Source: Deltaproteobacteria bacterium
GTDB lineage: Bacteria > Desulfobacterota > Binatia > Binatales > Binataceae
Direction: 5' to 3'
Assembly (NCBI GenBank): GCA_021780585.1
Contig: JAJXYM010000224.1
Span: 1 to 5,368, forward strand
Length of the DNA: 5,368 nucleotides
Of this stretch, positions 1 through 5,368 are shown one piece after another. Each line of letters begins with the position of its first letter. Positions within the stretch are counted from its first letter, which is position 1. The position numbers and the translations under genes are program-made. The notes under the pieces are model-generated. The model was not told the DNA's origin, searched no databases, and saw only the letters and a program-made list of their open reading frames with translations.

Positions 1-19
1 GCGTCTTCTCGAGTTTCAC
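1..19 (-). CDS. Start of an unidentified downstream gene (partial, cut by window edge)
   Basis: Only six codons are visible, reading MKLEKT from a GTG at 19-17, so no function can be assigned. The call rests on the translation signal. A perfect AGGAGG Shine-Dalgarno lies at 34-29 on the minus strand, nine bases before the GTG, and no stop interrupts the visible frame. It is the strongest ribosome-binding site in the window. The gene lies 68 bp after the gyrA stop on the same strand. No convincing terminator separates them, so co-transcription with gyrA is possible. The remaining sequence to the left would be needed to name it. Confidence 0.5.
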
Positions 20-28
20 AGCGAATTG

Positions 29-34
29 CCTCCT
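29..34 (-). promoter_or_regulatory. Strong Shine-Dalgarno of the gene starting at 19
   Basis: The minus strand reads AGGAGG nine bases upstream of a GTG. This decides the start of the partial gene at the left edge. By contrast gyrA and the small membrane-protein gene have only weak purine stretches before their starts. Confidence 0.6.
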
Positions 35-87
35 ACGGTCAATGACTAATTAGATTTTTGATATGCGTCAAACTGCGATTTCCGCCG

Positions 88-2610
88 TTACTCCTCGCCG
101 TTCGTCACGCCGTTGGCGTCCGCCTCTTCGTCCTTCTCCGCCAGCGGCGCCACCGCCCGCACGAAATTACCCTCTTCCAGTTTCACCAGCCGCACGCCCT
201 GCGCGTTGCGCCCTGTGATCCGCACCTGCTTCACCGCCAGCCGGATTACCTTGCCGCGATCGGTCACCAGCACCAGTTGATCGTCCGCGTCGACCTGCCG
301 CACGCCGACCACCTTGCCGGTCTTGTCCGTCACGTTCATCGTGATCACGCCCTTGCCGCCGCGATGCGTCAGGCGATACTCCGACGCCTCCGTGCGCTTG
401 CCGTAGCCGCGCTCCGAAACCGTGAGCAGCGTCTCGCCCTCGCGCACCACCGCGATCGAAACCACTTCGTCCTTGACCAGCGTGACCGTCTTGCCCTCCT
501 TGACCGCGCGCTCCTCCAGCTCCATCCCGACCACGCCGTAGGTGCCGCGCCCCATCGGACGCGCCTCCTCCTCCTTGAAGCGGATCGCCTGGCCTTCGCG
601 CGTCGACAGCACGATTTGCTGACCGCCGTCGGTCAGGCGCACGCCGATCAACTCGTCGCCGTCCTCCAGATTGATCGCGATAATGCCGCTCGAGCGGATA
701 TTGTCGTACTGCTCGAGTTCGGTCTTCTTGACCAGTCCGCGGCGCGTGGCGAAAAAAAGGTACTTGCCCTTGATCTCCTTGGGCAGCGGCAGGAACGCCG
801 AGAGCTTCTCGTCGTTCGCGAGGCTCAGCAGGTTCGCGATCGAGCGGCCGCGCGCGCCCCGTCCGCCCTCCGGCAGTTCGTACGCCTTCTTCTCGTAGAC
901 CTTGCCCGCGTTGGTGAAAAACAGCAGCCGGTCATGCGTGCCGACCGGCACCAGATGCTCGACGAAGTCGTCCTCCGTCGTGCTCGTCCCGCGCTTCCCG
1001 CCGCCGCCCCGCTTCTGCATCCGGTAGAGTGACAGCGGCGTGCGCTTGATAAAGCCGCCGTGCGTCACCGTCACCAGGACGTCCTCCTCGACGATCAGAT
1101 CCTCGATCGAGAAGTCGCCTTCGGCCTCGATAATTTCGGTGCGCCGCTCGTCGGCGAACTCCTTACGGATGTCGCGCAGGTCCGCCGCGATCAGCGCGAG
1201 CTGCTCGCGCTCGTCGCCCAGAATCCGCCTGAGCCGCGCGATCGTCGCCAACGTCTCCTTGTGCTCCGCCTCGATTTTGCCGCGCTCCAGCGAGGTCAGC
1301 CGCCGCAGCGTCAGATCGAGAATCGCCTGCGCCTGGATCTGCGTCAGTCCGAACTGGCTCATCAGGCCCGACCGCGCCGCCTCGGCGTCGGCCGACGCGC
1401 GAATCAGCTTGATCACCGCGTCAAGATTATTGAGCGCGATCAGCAGCCCCTCGAGCACATGCAGCCGCGCCTCGGCCTGCTTCAGCTCGTATTGCGATCG
1501 GCGCACGATCACGCGCTGGCGATGATGCAGGAATTCGAGCAGCAGATCGCGCAGACTCATCTCGCGCGGCCGCCCCTCATGAATCGCCAGCATGATCATC
1601 CCGAAGCCCACCTGCATCTGGCTGAGCTTGTAGAGCTGGTTGAGCACGACCTTGGGCTCGGCGTCGCGCCTGAGCTCGATCACCACGCGCATCCCGTCGC
1701 GGCTCGATTCGTCGCGGATATCGGTGATGCCCTCGATCCGCTTGTCGTTCACCAGCTCGGCGATCCGCTCGATCAGCCGCGCCTTGTTCACCTGGTAGGG
1801 AATCGCGCGCACGATAATCGACGATTTCGAGGTGCGCTTGTCGGTCTCGACGGCGGCCAGCGCCCGCATCACGATCGTCCCGCGCCCGCTCAGATAGGCC
1901 TGCCGGATCGCCTGGCGCCCCAGAATCTGTCCGCCGGTCGGAAAATCCGGCCCCGGGATAATGTCGAGGATTTTTTCGAGCGGCAGATCGGGATTTTCGA
2001 CCAGCGCCAGCAGCGCGTCGCAGACCTCGCCCAGATTATGCGGCGGCATATTCGTCGCCATCCCGACCGCGATTCCGTCCGAGCCGTTCATCAGCAGATT
2101 CGGAATCTGCGCCGGCAACACCTCGGGCTCCTGCTGCGAGCCGTCGAAGTTGTCGACGAAATCCACCGTCTCGCTGTCGATATCCGCCAGCAGCCGTTCC
2201 GCCAGCCGCGTCAGCCGGCACTCCGTGTAACGCATCGCGGCCGGCGGATCGCCGTCGACCGAGCCGAAATTCCCCTGCCCGTCGATTAGCGGGTAGCGCA
2301 TGCTGAAGGTCTGCGCCATCCGCGCCAGCGCGTCGTAGACCGCGGTGTCGCCGTGCGGATGGAACTTGCCGAGCACTTCGCCGACGACGCGGGCCGACTT
2401 GGCGTAGCGCCGGTTCGCCAGCAGCCCCGCGCTGAACATCGCGTAAAGAATCCGCCGATGGACCGGCTTGAGGCCGTCGCGAATATCGGGCAGCGCGCGG
2501 CCGATATTCACCGACATCGCGTAGTCCAGATAGGACTGGCGCATGTCGTCTTCGATATTCAGCAGCGTCGGTTCGTTGCGAATCGGTTCGTTTCCGTTGG
2601 TTTCAGCCAC
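88..2610 (-). CDS. gyrA: DNA gyrase subunit A (complete, 840 aa)
   Basis: GyrA cuts and rejoins both DNA strands in the A2B2 gyrase, which uses ATP to add negative supercoils. The start is GTG at 2610; an in-frame TAG lies 22-24 bases upstream, and the next Met (residue 23) would remove conserved NIEDD. The N-terminal breakage-reunion domain shows ALPDIRDGLKPVHRR (39-53). The quinolone-determining region is HPHGDTAVYD (84-93), with Thr89 and Asp93 matching E. coli Ser83 and Asp87. Catalytic Tyr128 lies in AAMRYTE. The coiled-coil arm follows, then a C-terminal beta-pinwheel from about residue 505 with a GyrA box QKRGGGG (532-538) and a second box-like THRGGKG (748-754). It ends in an acidic tail. 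Length is close to E. coli GyrA (875 aa). A parC (topoisomerase IV) product is less likely given the GyrA box and the neighbouring gyrB. Confidence 0.98.
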   Translation of the reverse strand: MAETNGNEPIRNEPTLLNIEDDMRQSYLDYAMSVNIGRALPDIRDGLKPVHRRILYAMFSAGLLANRRYAKSARVVGEVLGKFHPHGDTAVYDALARMAQTFSMRYPLIDGQGNFGSVDGDPPAAMRYTECRLTRLAERLLADIDSETVDFVDNFDGSQQEPEVLPAQIPNLLMNGSDGIAVGMATNMPPHNLGEVCDALLALVENPDLPLEKILDIIPGPDFPTGGQILGRQAIRQAYLSGRGTIVMRALAAVETDKRTSKSSIIVRAIPYQVNKARLIERIAELVNDKRIEGITDIRDESSRDGMRVVIELRRDAEPKVVLNQLYKLSQMQVGFGMIMLAIHEGRPREMSLRDLLLEFLHHRQRVIVRRSQYELKQAEARLHVLEGLLIALNNLDAVIKLIRASADAEAARSGLMSQFGLTQIQAQAILDLTLRRLTSLERGKIEAEHKETLATIARLRRILGDEREQLALIAADLRDIRKEFADERRTEIIEAEGDFSIEDLIVEEDVLVTVTHGGFIKRTPLSLYRMQKRGGGGKRGTSTTEDDFVEHLVPVGTHDRLLFFTNAGKVYEKKAYELPEGGRGARGRSIANLLSLANDEKLSAFLPLPKEIKGKYLFFATRRGLVKKTELEQYDNIRSSGIIAINLEDGDELIGVRLTDGGQQIVLSTREGQAIRFKEEEARPMGRGTYGVVGMELEERAVKEGKTVTLVKDEVVSIAVVREGETLLTVSERGYGKRTEASEYRLTHRGGKGVITMNVTDKTGKVVGVRQVDADDQLVLVTDRGKVIRLAVKQVRITGRNAQGVRLVKLEEGNFVRAVAPLAEKDEEADANGVTNGEE

Positions 2611-2851
2611 TGATCTAATGCTCGCTACTAACTAACAGTTGGAATTCAAAATTTTACGCATTGGATTGGTCCGGCCCAAGTTGGCATTGCGCCGCCCGAC
2701 CTCGATCAGGCGGCCGCGCCGGTCGGATAACGAGAGGACCTTTGCGCAAGCCCGACGCTTCATTCGTAACGTTGGCGACGGCGCCCACAATCGCCGCCCT
2801 CACCGCCGCCCGTTCTCCGTCACGAAGCTTCCCGTTTGGACCAATCGGTAT
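2611..2851 (-). other. Intergenic region upstream of gyrA
   Basis: The 241 bp between the small membrane-protein stop and the gyrA GTG hold no credible gene. The half nearest gyrA (2611-2670) is clearly more AT-rich than its surroundings and contains the gyrA promoter candidate. The half nearest the membrane-protein gene is GC-rich and non-coding in appearance. It contains a 9-bp inverted repeat pair (2664-2672 and 2838-2846). I see no riboswitch fold and no stem followed by a T-run that would make a clear terminator. Confidence 0.7.
2651..2679 (-). promoter_or_regulatory. Candidate sigma70-type promoter of gyrA
   Basis: On the minus strand TTGGGC (2679-2674) is followed after exactly 17 bases by TAAAAT (2656-2651). 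The -10 matches TATAAT at five of six positions. The -35 keeps only the TTG core (three of six). Transcription would start near 2644, leaving a leader of about 35 nt before the GTG at 2610. The local AT-rich stretch supports it. If real, gyrA is transcribed independently of gyrB despite their shared orientation. Assigned by eye, with no experimental support. Confidence 0.45.
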
Positions 2852-3262
2852 TCATTCCCATAGCGTCGGAGACGGCCCGTCGTCCGACCGCTGATGCACT
2901 TTTTGCAGGGTCTGCGAACTGCCGCTGTCGCCGCCCGGACCGTAACCCATCATCTGCAGAATCTGAATCAGCAACAGAATCACGATCGCGATCAGCAATC
3001 CGATTACGGCGCGCCGCGCGATCTTGCCGCGCTCGATCTGAAGATTGAAGTCGCGGGCGCGGCGCGCGGCCTTCTCGGAAATTTTCGTCAGTTTGGCGAG
3101 ATCCCGCCGGATCTCGCGCAGCAGCCGGACCGCTTCGTCGTCGTTTTCCATCGGGCGGCTCATCCGCGACGCGCCGGCTTGCCGATCGACATCGCCCTCG
3201 GCGTCGCCTGCAAAATTTCCGGCCGCCGTCCGCGGCATCGGAATATCTTCACGTTCGCTCAT
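2852..3262 (-). CDS. Small single-span membrane protein, function unknown (136 aa)
   Basis: I do not recognise this family. The N-terminal third (1-37) is polar and low in conserved features. Residues 38-80 are charged and helical, likely coiled-coil, with the stretch DDEAVRLLREIRRDL and a basic patch KAARRAR. Residues 85-106 form one strong transmembrane helix (VIGLLIAIVILLLIQIL), preceded by positive residues (KIARR), which suggests a cytoplasmic N-terminus. The C-terminal ~30 residues are Gly/Ser-rich and polar. No signal-peptide cleavage site is evident. The ATG at 3262 is preferred over a TTG two codons earlier. An internal ATG at 3151 (residue 38) is a serious alternative, because a 36-bp segment containing it is duplicated beside gyrB. 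No strong ribosome-binding site precedes any candidate. It lies between the DUF559 cassette and gyrA on the same strand. Confidence 0.65.
   Translation of the reverse strand: MSEREDIPMPRTAAGNFAGDAEGDVDRQAGASRMSRPMENDDEAVRLLREIRRDLAKLTKISEKAARRARDFNLQIERGKIARRAVIGLLIAIVILLLIQILQMMGYGPGGDSGSSQTLQKVHQRSDDGPSPTLWE
3123..3158. repeat. 36-bp direct repeat, copy A (inside membrane-protein gene)
   Basis: This is identical over 36 bases to 3780-3815, in the same orientation and offset by 657 bp. On the minus strand it encodes residues 36-46 (RPMENDDEAVR) plus two bases of the next Leu codon, and so includes an ATG at 3151-3149. Identity stops abruptly at both ends. Confidence 0.97.
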
Positions 3263-3317
3263 CGACAACGGAACCGCCCCGATAGTTGCGCGCCGACCCG
3301 ATTCCTTGCGCCTCCGG

Positions 3318-3355
3318 TTCCCTCTCCTTGTCCAAGGAGAGGGTTAGGGAGAGGT
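3318..3355. repeat. Left 38-bp inverted repeat of the DUF559 cassette
   Basis: This arm matches the reverse complement of 3738-3775 at 37 of 38 positions; the only difference is T3345 against G3748. Its core, 3320-3343, is a palindrome with 11-bp arms around two central bases, followed by a tail that repeats an AGGGAGAGG-type motif. In RNA it would form a hairpin of about 9-10 bp. The TAA stop of the DUF559 frame (3346-3344) lies inside this arm. There is no T-run, so a standard intrinsic terminator is unlikely. Confidence 0.95.
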
Positions 3356-3728
3356 CCTGTCATCCCGCGCCGCGCGCCCGACCGCCTCAACGATCGCCTC
3401 CAACACGCCCTCGATATTGGTCAACACCTCGCCGTTCCAGAATCTGATTACGCGATAACCGCACGTCTCCAATTCCGCTGTTCGGCGCCGGTCAAGCGCG
3501 TCGACCTGCGGCTCTCCATGATGGCCGCCGTCGAGTTCGACAATCAGACCGCGCTCCCGACAACAAAAGTCCACAATAAACGACCCGATCGGAAACTGCC
3601 GCCGAAACCTGAGCCCCGCGAGCCGGCGCGCGCAGATGTCTCCATAGCTTCCGTTCGGCATCCGTCTGATTGCTTCGCAAGACGCGAGCGCGGACAAAAG
3701 CAATCGGGACCTGGCGCGTCCCGCGCAT
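3344..3728 (-). pseudogene. DUF559 endonuclease-fold gene, broken by one frameshift
   Basis: Members of DUF559 (PF04480) are short proteins with a restriction-endonuclease-like fold related to Vsr; their role is poorly known. The true start is the ATG at 3728, giving MRGTRQ, then RARVLRSNQTDAERKLWRHLR, the typical family N-terminus. The frame is then lost at a (GC)4 tract (3626-3633). The rest continues in another frame: RRQFPIGSFIVDF, then GLIVELDGGHH and GYRVIRFWN, ending at TAA 3346-3344. One extra GC would restore a 128-aa protein reading HLRARRLAGLRFRRQ across the junction, with candidate PD-(D/E)XK residues Asp54, Glu65 and Asp67. Everything else is intact, so the break is recent, a sequencing error, or a slippage site. 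The gene sits between 38-bp inverted repeats on the same strand as gyrB and gyrA. The family is clear; activity is doubtful. Confidence 0.85.
3626..3633. other. (GC)4 tract at the DUF559 frameshift
   Basis: Eight alternating G/C bases mark where the family-like N-terminal frame and the family-like C-terminal frame meet. Lengthening the tract by one dinucleotide gives a continuous, family-like protein. Loss of two bases by slippage is therefore the simplest explanation of the break. Confidence 0.75.
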
Positions 3729-3808
3729 CAGGGAACCACCTCTCCCTGACCCTCTCCTTGGACAAGGAGAGGGAATAAGAGCCGGACCGCTTCGTCGTCG
3801 TTTTCCAT
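3728..3808 (-). other. Chimeric 26-codon reading frame overlapping the DUF559 start
   Basis: An ATG at 3808-3806, inside the duplicated 36-bp segment, opens a frame that begins MENDDEAVRL like the internal part of the membrane protein. It then runs through the palindromic repeat as FPLLVQGEGQGE and stops at TGA 3730-3728. The stop and the DUF559 ATG (3728-3726) overlap as TGATG, the arrangement used for translational coupling. A GGAG lies 12 bases before the ATG, which is rather far. It is most likely a by-product of the duplication and insertion, but it could bring ribosomes to the nuclease start. Translation is unproven. Confidence 0.35.
3738..3775. repeat. Right 38-bp inverted repeat of the DUF559 cassette
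   Basis: This is the partner of 3318-3355 in inverted orientation, with one mismatch. Its palindromic core is 3750-3773. It lies ten bases upstream of the DUF559 ATG and four bases from the 36-bp direct repeat. In a transcript reading out of gyrB it would form a hairpin about 80 nt after the gyrB stop. Confidence 0.95.
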
Positions 3809-3815
3809 CGGGCGG
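3780..3815. repeat. 36-bp direct repeat, copy B (beside gyrB)
   Basis: This is a perfect copy of 3123-3158, located 37 bp after the gyrB stop. It carries an ATG and ten codons of the membrane-protein sequence, but the frame then enters the cassette's inverted repeat instead of continuing into the gene. Confidence 0.97.
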
Positions 3816-3852
3816 GAAATCTCCGCGCTACGCCAATCGCTTCACAATCCGC

Positions 3853-5368
3853 TCAGATATCGAGGTTACGCACGTTGAGCGCGTTTTCCTCGATAAACTG
3901 GCGGCGCGGCTCGACCTGATCGCCCATCAGCCGGGCGAACACCTCCTCCGCCTCTTCCATCGACGAAATCCGCACCTTGAGCATCGTGCGCCGCTCCGGG
4001 TCCATCGTGGTCTCCCAGAGCTGTTCCGCGTTCATCTCGCCCAGACCCTTGTAACGTGAAATCTCGACGCCCTTCTGTCCGGCCGCGAGCACCGCGTCGG
4101 CGGCGTCCTTGAGCGTTTCGATCGTGCGCCGTTCGTCGCCCGCGATCAGCGTGAACGGCCGTTTCACCGCGTCGAGATCGGCCGCGAGCCGGCGGATTTC
4201 GCGCAACTCGCCGCTATGGAAGGTCGCCAGATCGATCACCGTCGGCGGCGTGCGGCCGTTGTTGCTATGCGTGAAGGCGACGCGCCAGCGCGCCTCGCCG
4301 TCCGGCTCGACCTTCGCCACGAGGTTGGCGCCGCCATGCGCCCGGCGAATCGCCTCGGCCATCGCGCGCGCCGCCTCTTCCGCTTCGAAGCTCGCGTCCG
4401 TCACCGTCCGATCGGCGGCCAGCCGCGCCAGCGCCGCAATCACCGCCCGCTCCTTAGAGCGCCGCTCCAGCGCCTCGAACATGCGATCATGATGGAGCGC
4501 CTTGCGCACCAGCGTCTTGAGCGCGGCGCCCTTGTATTCGCGCGCCTCCTTGCCGGCGCCCGTTTCCAGCGTGACCGCCTCAACCCCGAGATCGGTCAGA
4601 TAGTCCTCGAGCGCCGCCTCGTCCTTCAGATAGCGTTCGCTCTTGCCTTTCTTGGCGCGGAACAACGGCGGCTGCGCGACGTAGAGATAGCCATTTTCAA
4701 TAATCTCGAGGAACTGACGGAAAAAGAAGGTCAACAGCAGCGTGCGGATATGCGAGCCGTCGACGTCGGCGTCCGTCATGATCACAATCTTATGGTAACG
4801 CAGGCGCGCGAGGTCTTTTTCGTCGCCCACGCCCATCCCGAGCGCCGTGATCAGCGTGCGCAATTCCGCCGACGAGAGCATCTTGTCGATCCGCGCCCGT
4901 TCGACGTTCAGGATCTTGCCGCGCAGCGGCAGGATCGCCTGAATTTTGCGATCGCGCCCCTCCTTGGCGGTGCCGCCCGCCGATTGCCCCTCGACCAGGA
5001 ACAGCTCGCTGCGCGCCGGATCGCGCTCCTGACAATCGGCCAGCTTGCCCGGCAGCGAACCCGAATCGAGCGCGCCCTTGCGCCGCACCAGCTCCTTGGC
5101 CTTGCGCGCGGCCTCACGCGCGGTGGCGGCCTCGACCGCGCGGCTGACGATCCGCTTGGCCACGGCGGGATTCTTTTCGAAAAATTCGCCGAGCTTCTCG
5201 TTGACCAGCGCCGCGACCACGCCCTCGACTTCCGAATTGCCGAGCTTGGTCTTCGTCTGCCCCTCGAATTGCGGCTCGGGAATCTTGACGCTGACGATCC
5301 CGATCAGCCCTTCGCGGGTGTCCTCGCCCTCCAGCCGCATCTCCTTGTTCTTCGCGAACAGATTATTC
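3853..5368 (-). CDS. gyrB: DNA gyrase subunit B, C-terminal part (5' end outside window)
   Basis: GyrB supplies ATPase and metal-dependent cleavage functions to gyrase. About 504 codons are present. The ATPase head is missing, as the frame is open through the right edge, reading LFAKNKEMRLEGED. Visible first is the end of the transducer domain (REGLIGIVSVKIP). The TOPRIM domain follows, with LVEGQSAGGTAK (Glu126, window numbering), LPLRGKILNVERAR and TDADVDGSHIRT (Asp199, 201, 203 as metal ligands). The long insert typical of Gram-negative GyrB spans about 258-430. The C-terminal end has RYKGLGEMNAEQLWETTMDP (438-457) and VEPRRQFIEENAL, which contact GyrA. The stop is TGA at 3855-3853. An odd point is Gln128 where E. 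coli has Asp426. ParE is the alternative, but the insert and the linked gyrA favour gyrB. Confidence 0.97.
   Translation of the reverse strand, partial: NNLFAKNKEMRLEGEDTREGLIGIVSVKIPEPQFEGQTKTKLGNSEVEGVVAALVNEKLGEFFEKNPAVAKRIVSRAVEAATAREAARKAKELVRRKGALDSGSLPGKLADCQERDPARSELFLVEGQSAGGTAKEGRDRKIQAILPLRGKILNVERARIDKMLSSAELRTLITALGMGVGDEKDLARLRYHKIVIMTDADVDGSHIRTLLLTFFFRQFLEIIENGYLYVAQPPLFRAKKGKSERYLKDEAALEDYLTDLGVEAVTLETGAGKEAREYKGAALKTLVRKALHHDRMFEALERRSKERAVIAALARLAADRTVTDASFEAEEAARAMAEAIRRAHGGANLVAKVEPDGEARWRVAFTHSNNGRTPPTVIDLATFHSGELREIRRLAADLDAVKRPFTLIAGDERRTIETLKDAADAVLAAGQKGVEISRYKGLGEMNAEQLWETTMDPERRTMLKVRISSMEEAEEVFARLMGDQVEPRRQFIEENALNVRNLDI

Noticed and set aside
45..80. Possible gyrA terminator or promoter for the downstream gene
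   Set aside because: The only stem (TTTGA with TCAAA) is 5 bp and AT-rich with no proper T-run. A TTGACG -35-like box on the minus strand has no acceptable -10 at 16-18 bases.
58..1032. Long plus-strand open frame of 324 codons
   Set aside because: It lies antisense to the gyrA C-terminal half. Its composition (rich in Arg, His, Leu, Ala) is what the complement of a GC-rich gene yields, and no family is recognisable.
1060..2289. Plus-strand open frame of 409 codons
   Set aside because: Antisense shadow of the gyrA core, rich in His, Arg and Gln with no domain-like pattern. The opposite strand encodes unmistakable GyrA.
2765..2805. GC-rich stem near 2775-2799 as terminator after the membrane-protein gene
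   Set aside because: The stem is short with a mismatch and no following T-run on the minus strand.
3159..3180. Extension of the 36-bp direct repeat beyond its right end
   Set aside because: A shared TCCGCG needs gaps to align with 3822-3827, and the similarity is not maintained further.
3309..3317. Extension of the inverted repeats beyond 38 bp
   Set aside because: Outside the arms only scattered matches remain, and on the right they overlap the 36-bp direct repeat, so they cannot be separated from chance.
3344..3703. Independent 119-codon minus-strand gene from a TTG at 3703
   Set aside because: Its first ~30 codons are out of frame relative to the family, while the matching N-terminus lies in the frame from ATG 3728. 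It is better read as the 3' part of one frameshifted DUF559 gene.
2894..3778. Plus-strand open frame of 294 codons ending in LSLTLSLDKERE
   Set aside because: It runs antisense through the membrane-protein gene, the palindromes and the DUF559 gene. Its tail is just the translated repeat.
4948..4955. GCGATCGC, resembling the cyanobacterial HIP1 octamer, and frequent CGATC strings elsewhere
   Set aside because: A single full octamer in a GC-rich coding region is unremarkable; the GATC-rich look is explained by codon use in gyrA and gyrB.

Overview
The window is a stretch of a GC-rich, apparently Gram-negative bacterial chromosome, read entirely from the minus strand. GyrB has the long insert between its TOPRIM part and its C-terminal end that is typical of Gram-negative (proteobacterial-type) gyrases. 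I cannot place the organism further; a deltaproteobacterial or related GC-rich lineage is only a guess.

In transcription order (right to left in plus coordinates): the C-terminal ~504 codons of gyrB (DNA gyrase subunit B, cut by the window's right edge, stop at 3853); a small insertion-like region (about 3123-3815); a 136-aa single-span membrane protein of unknown function (3262-2852); a 241-bp gap with a good sigma70-type promoter; the complete gyrA (GTG at 2610, stop at 88); and, at the left edge, the Shine-Dalgarno and first codons of another gene starting at 19. GyrA and GyrB form the A2B2 type II topoisomerase that introduces negative supercoils. GyrA carries the catalytic tyrosine and the DNA-wrapping pinwheel. 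The GyrB part here carries the metal-binding TOPRIM centre.

The unusual part is between the two gyrase genes. A short endonuclease-fold gene of the DUF559 family (3728-3344) is broken by one frameshift in a (GC)4 tract. It is bounded by two 38-bp inverted repeats (3318-3355 and 3738-3775; one mismatch), each with a 24-nt palindrome at its core. The arrangement resembles a REP/MITE-like cassette carrying its own nuclease gene. Just outside it, a perfect 36-bp direct repeat (3123-3158 and 3780-3815) duplicates an internal piece of the small membrane-protein gene, including an ATG. The copy next to gyrB forms a chimeric 26-codon reading frame that runs through the palindrome and ends in a TGATG overlap with the nuclease start. 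This suggests a recent insertion with local duplication in the gyrB-gyrA interval.

Both gyrases look functional. GyrA keeps Thr and Asp at the quinolone-determining positions and the catalytic Tyr128. GyrB keeps Glu and the DxDxD triad, but has Gln where E. coli has Asp426.
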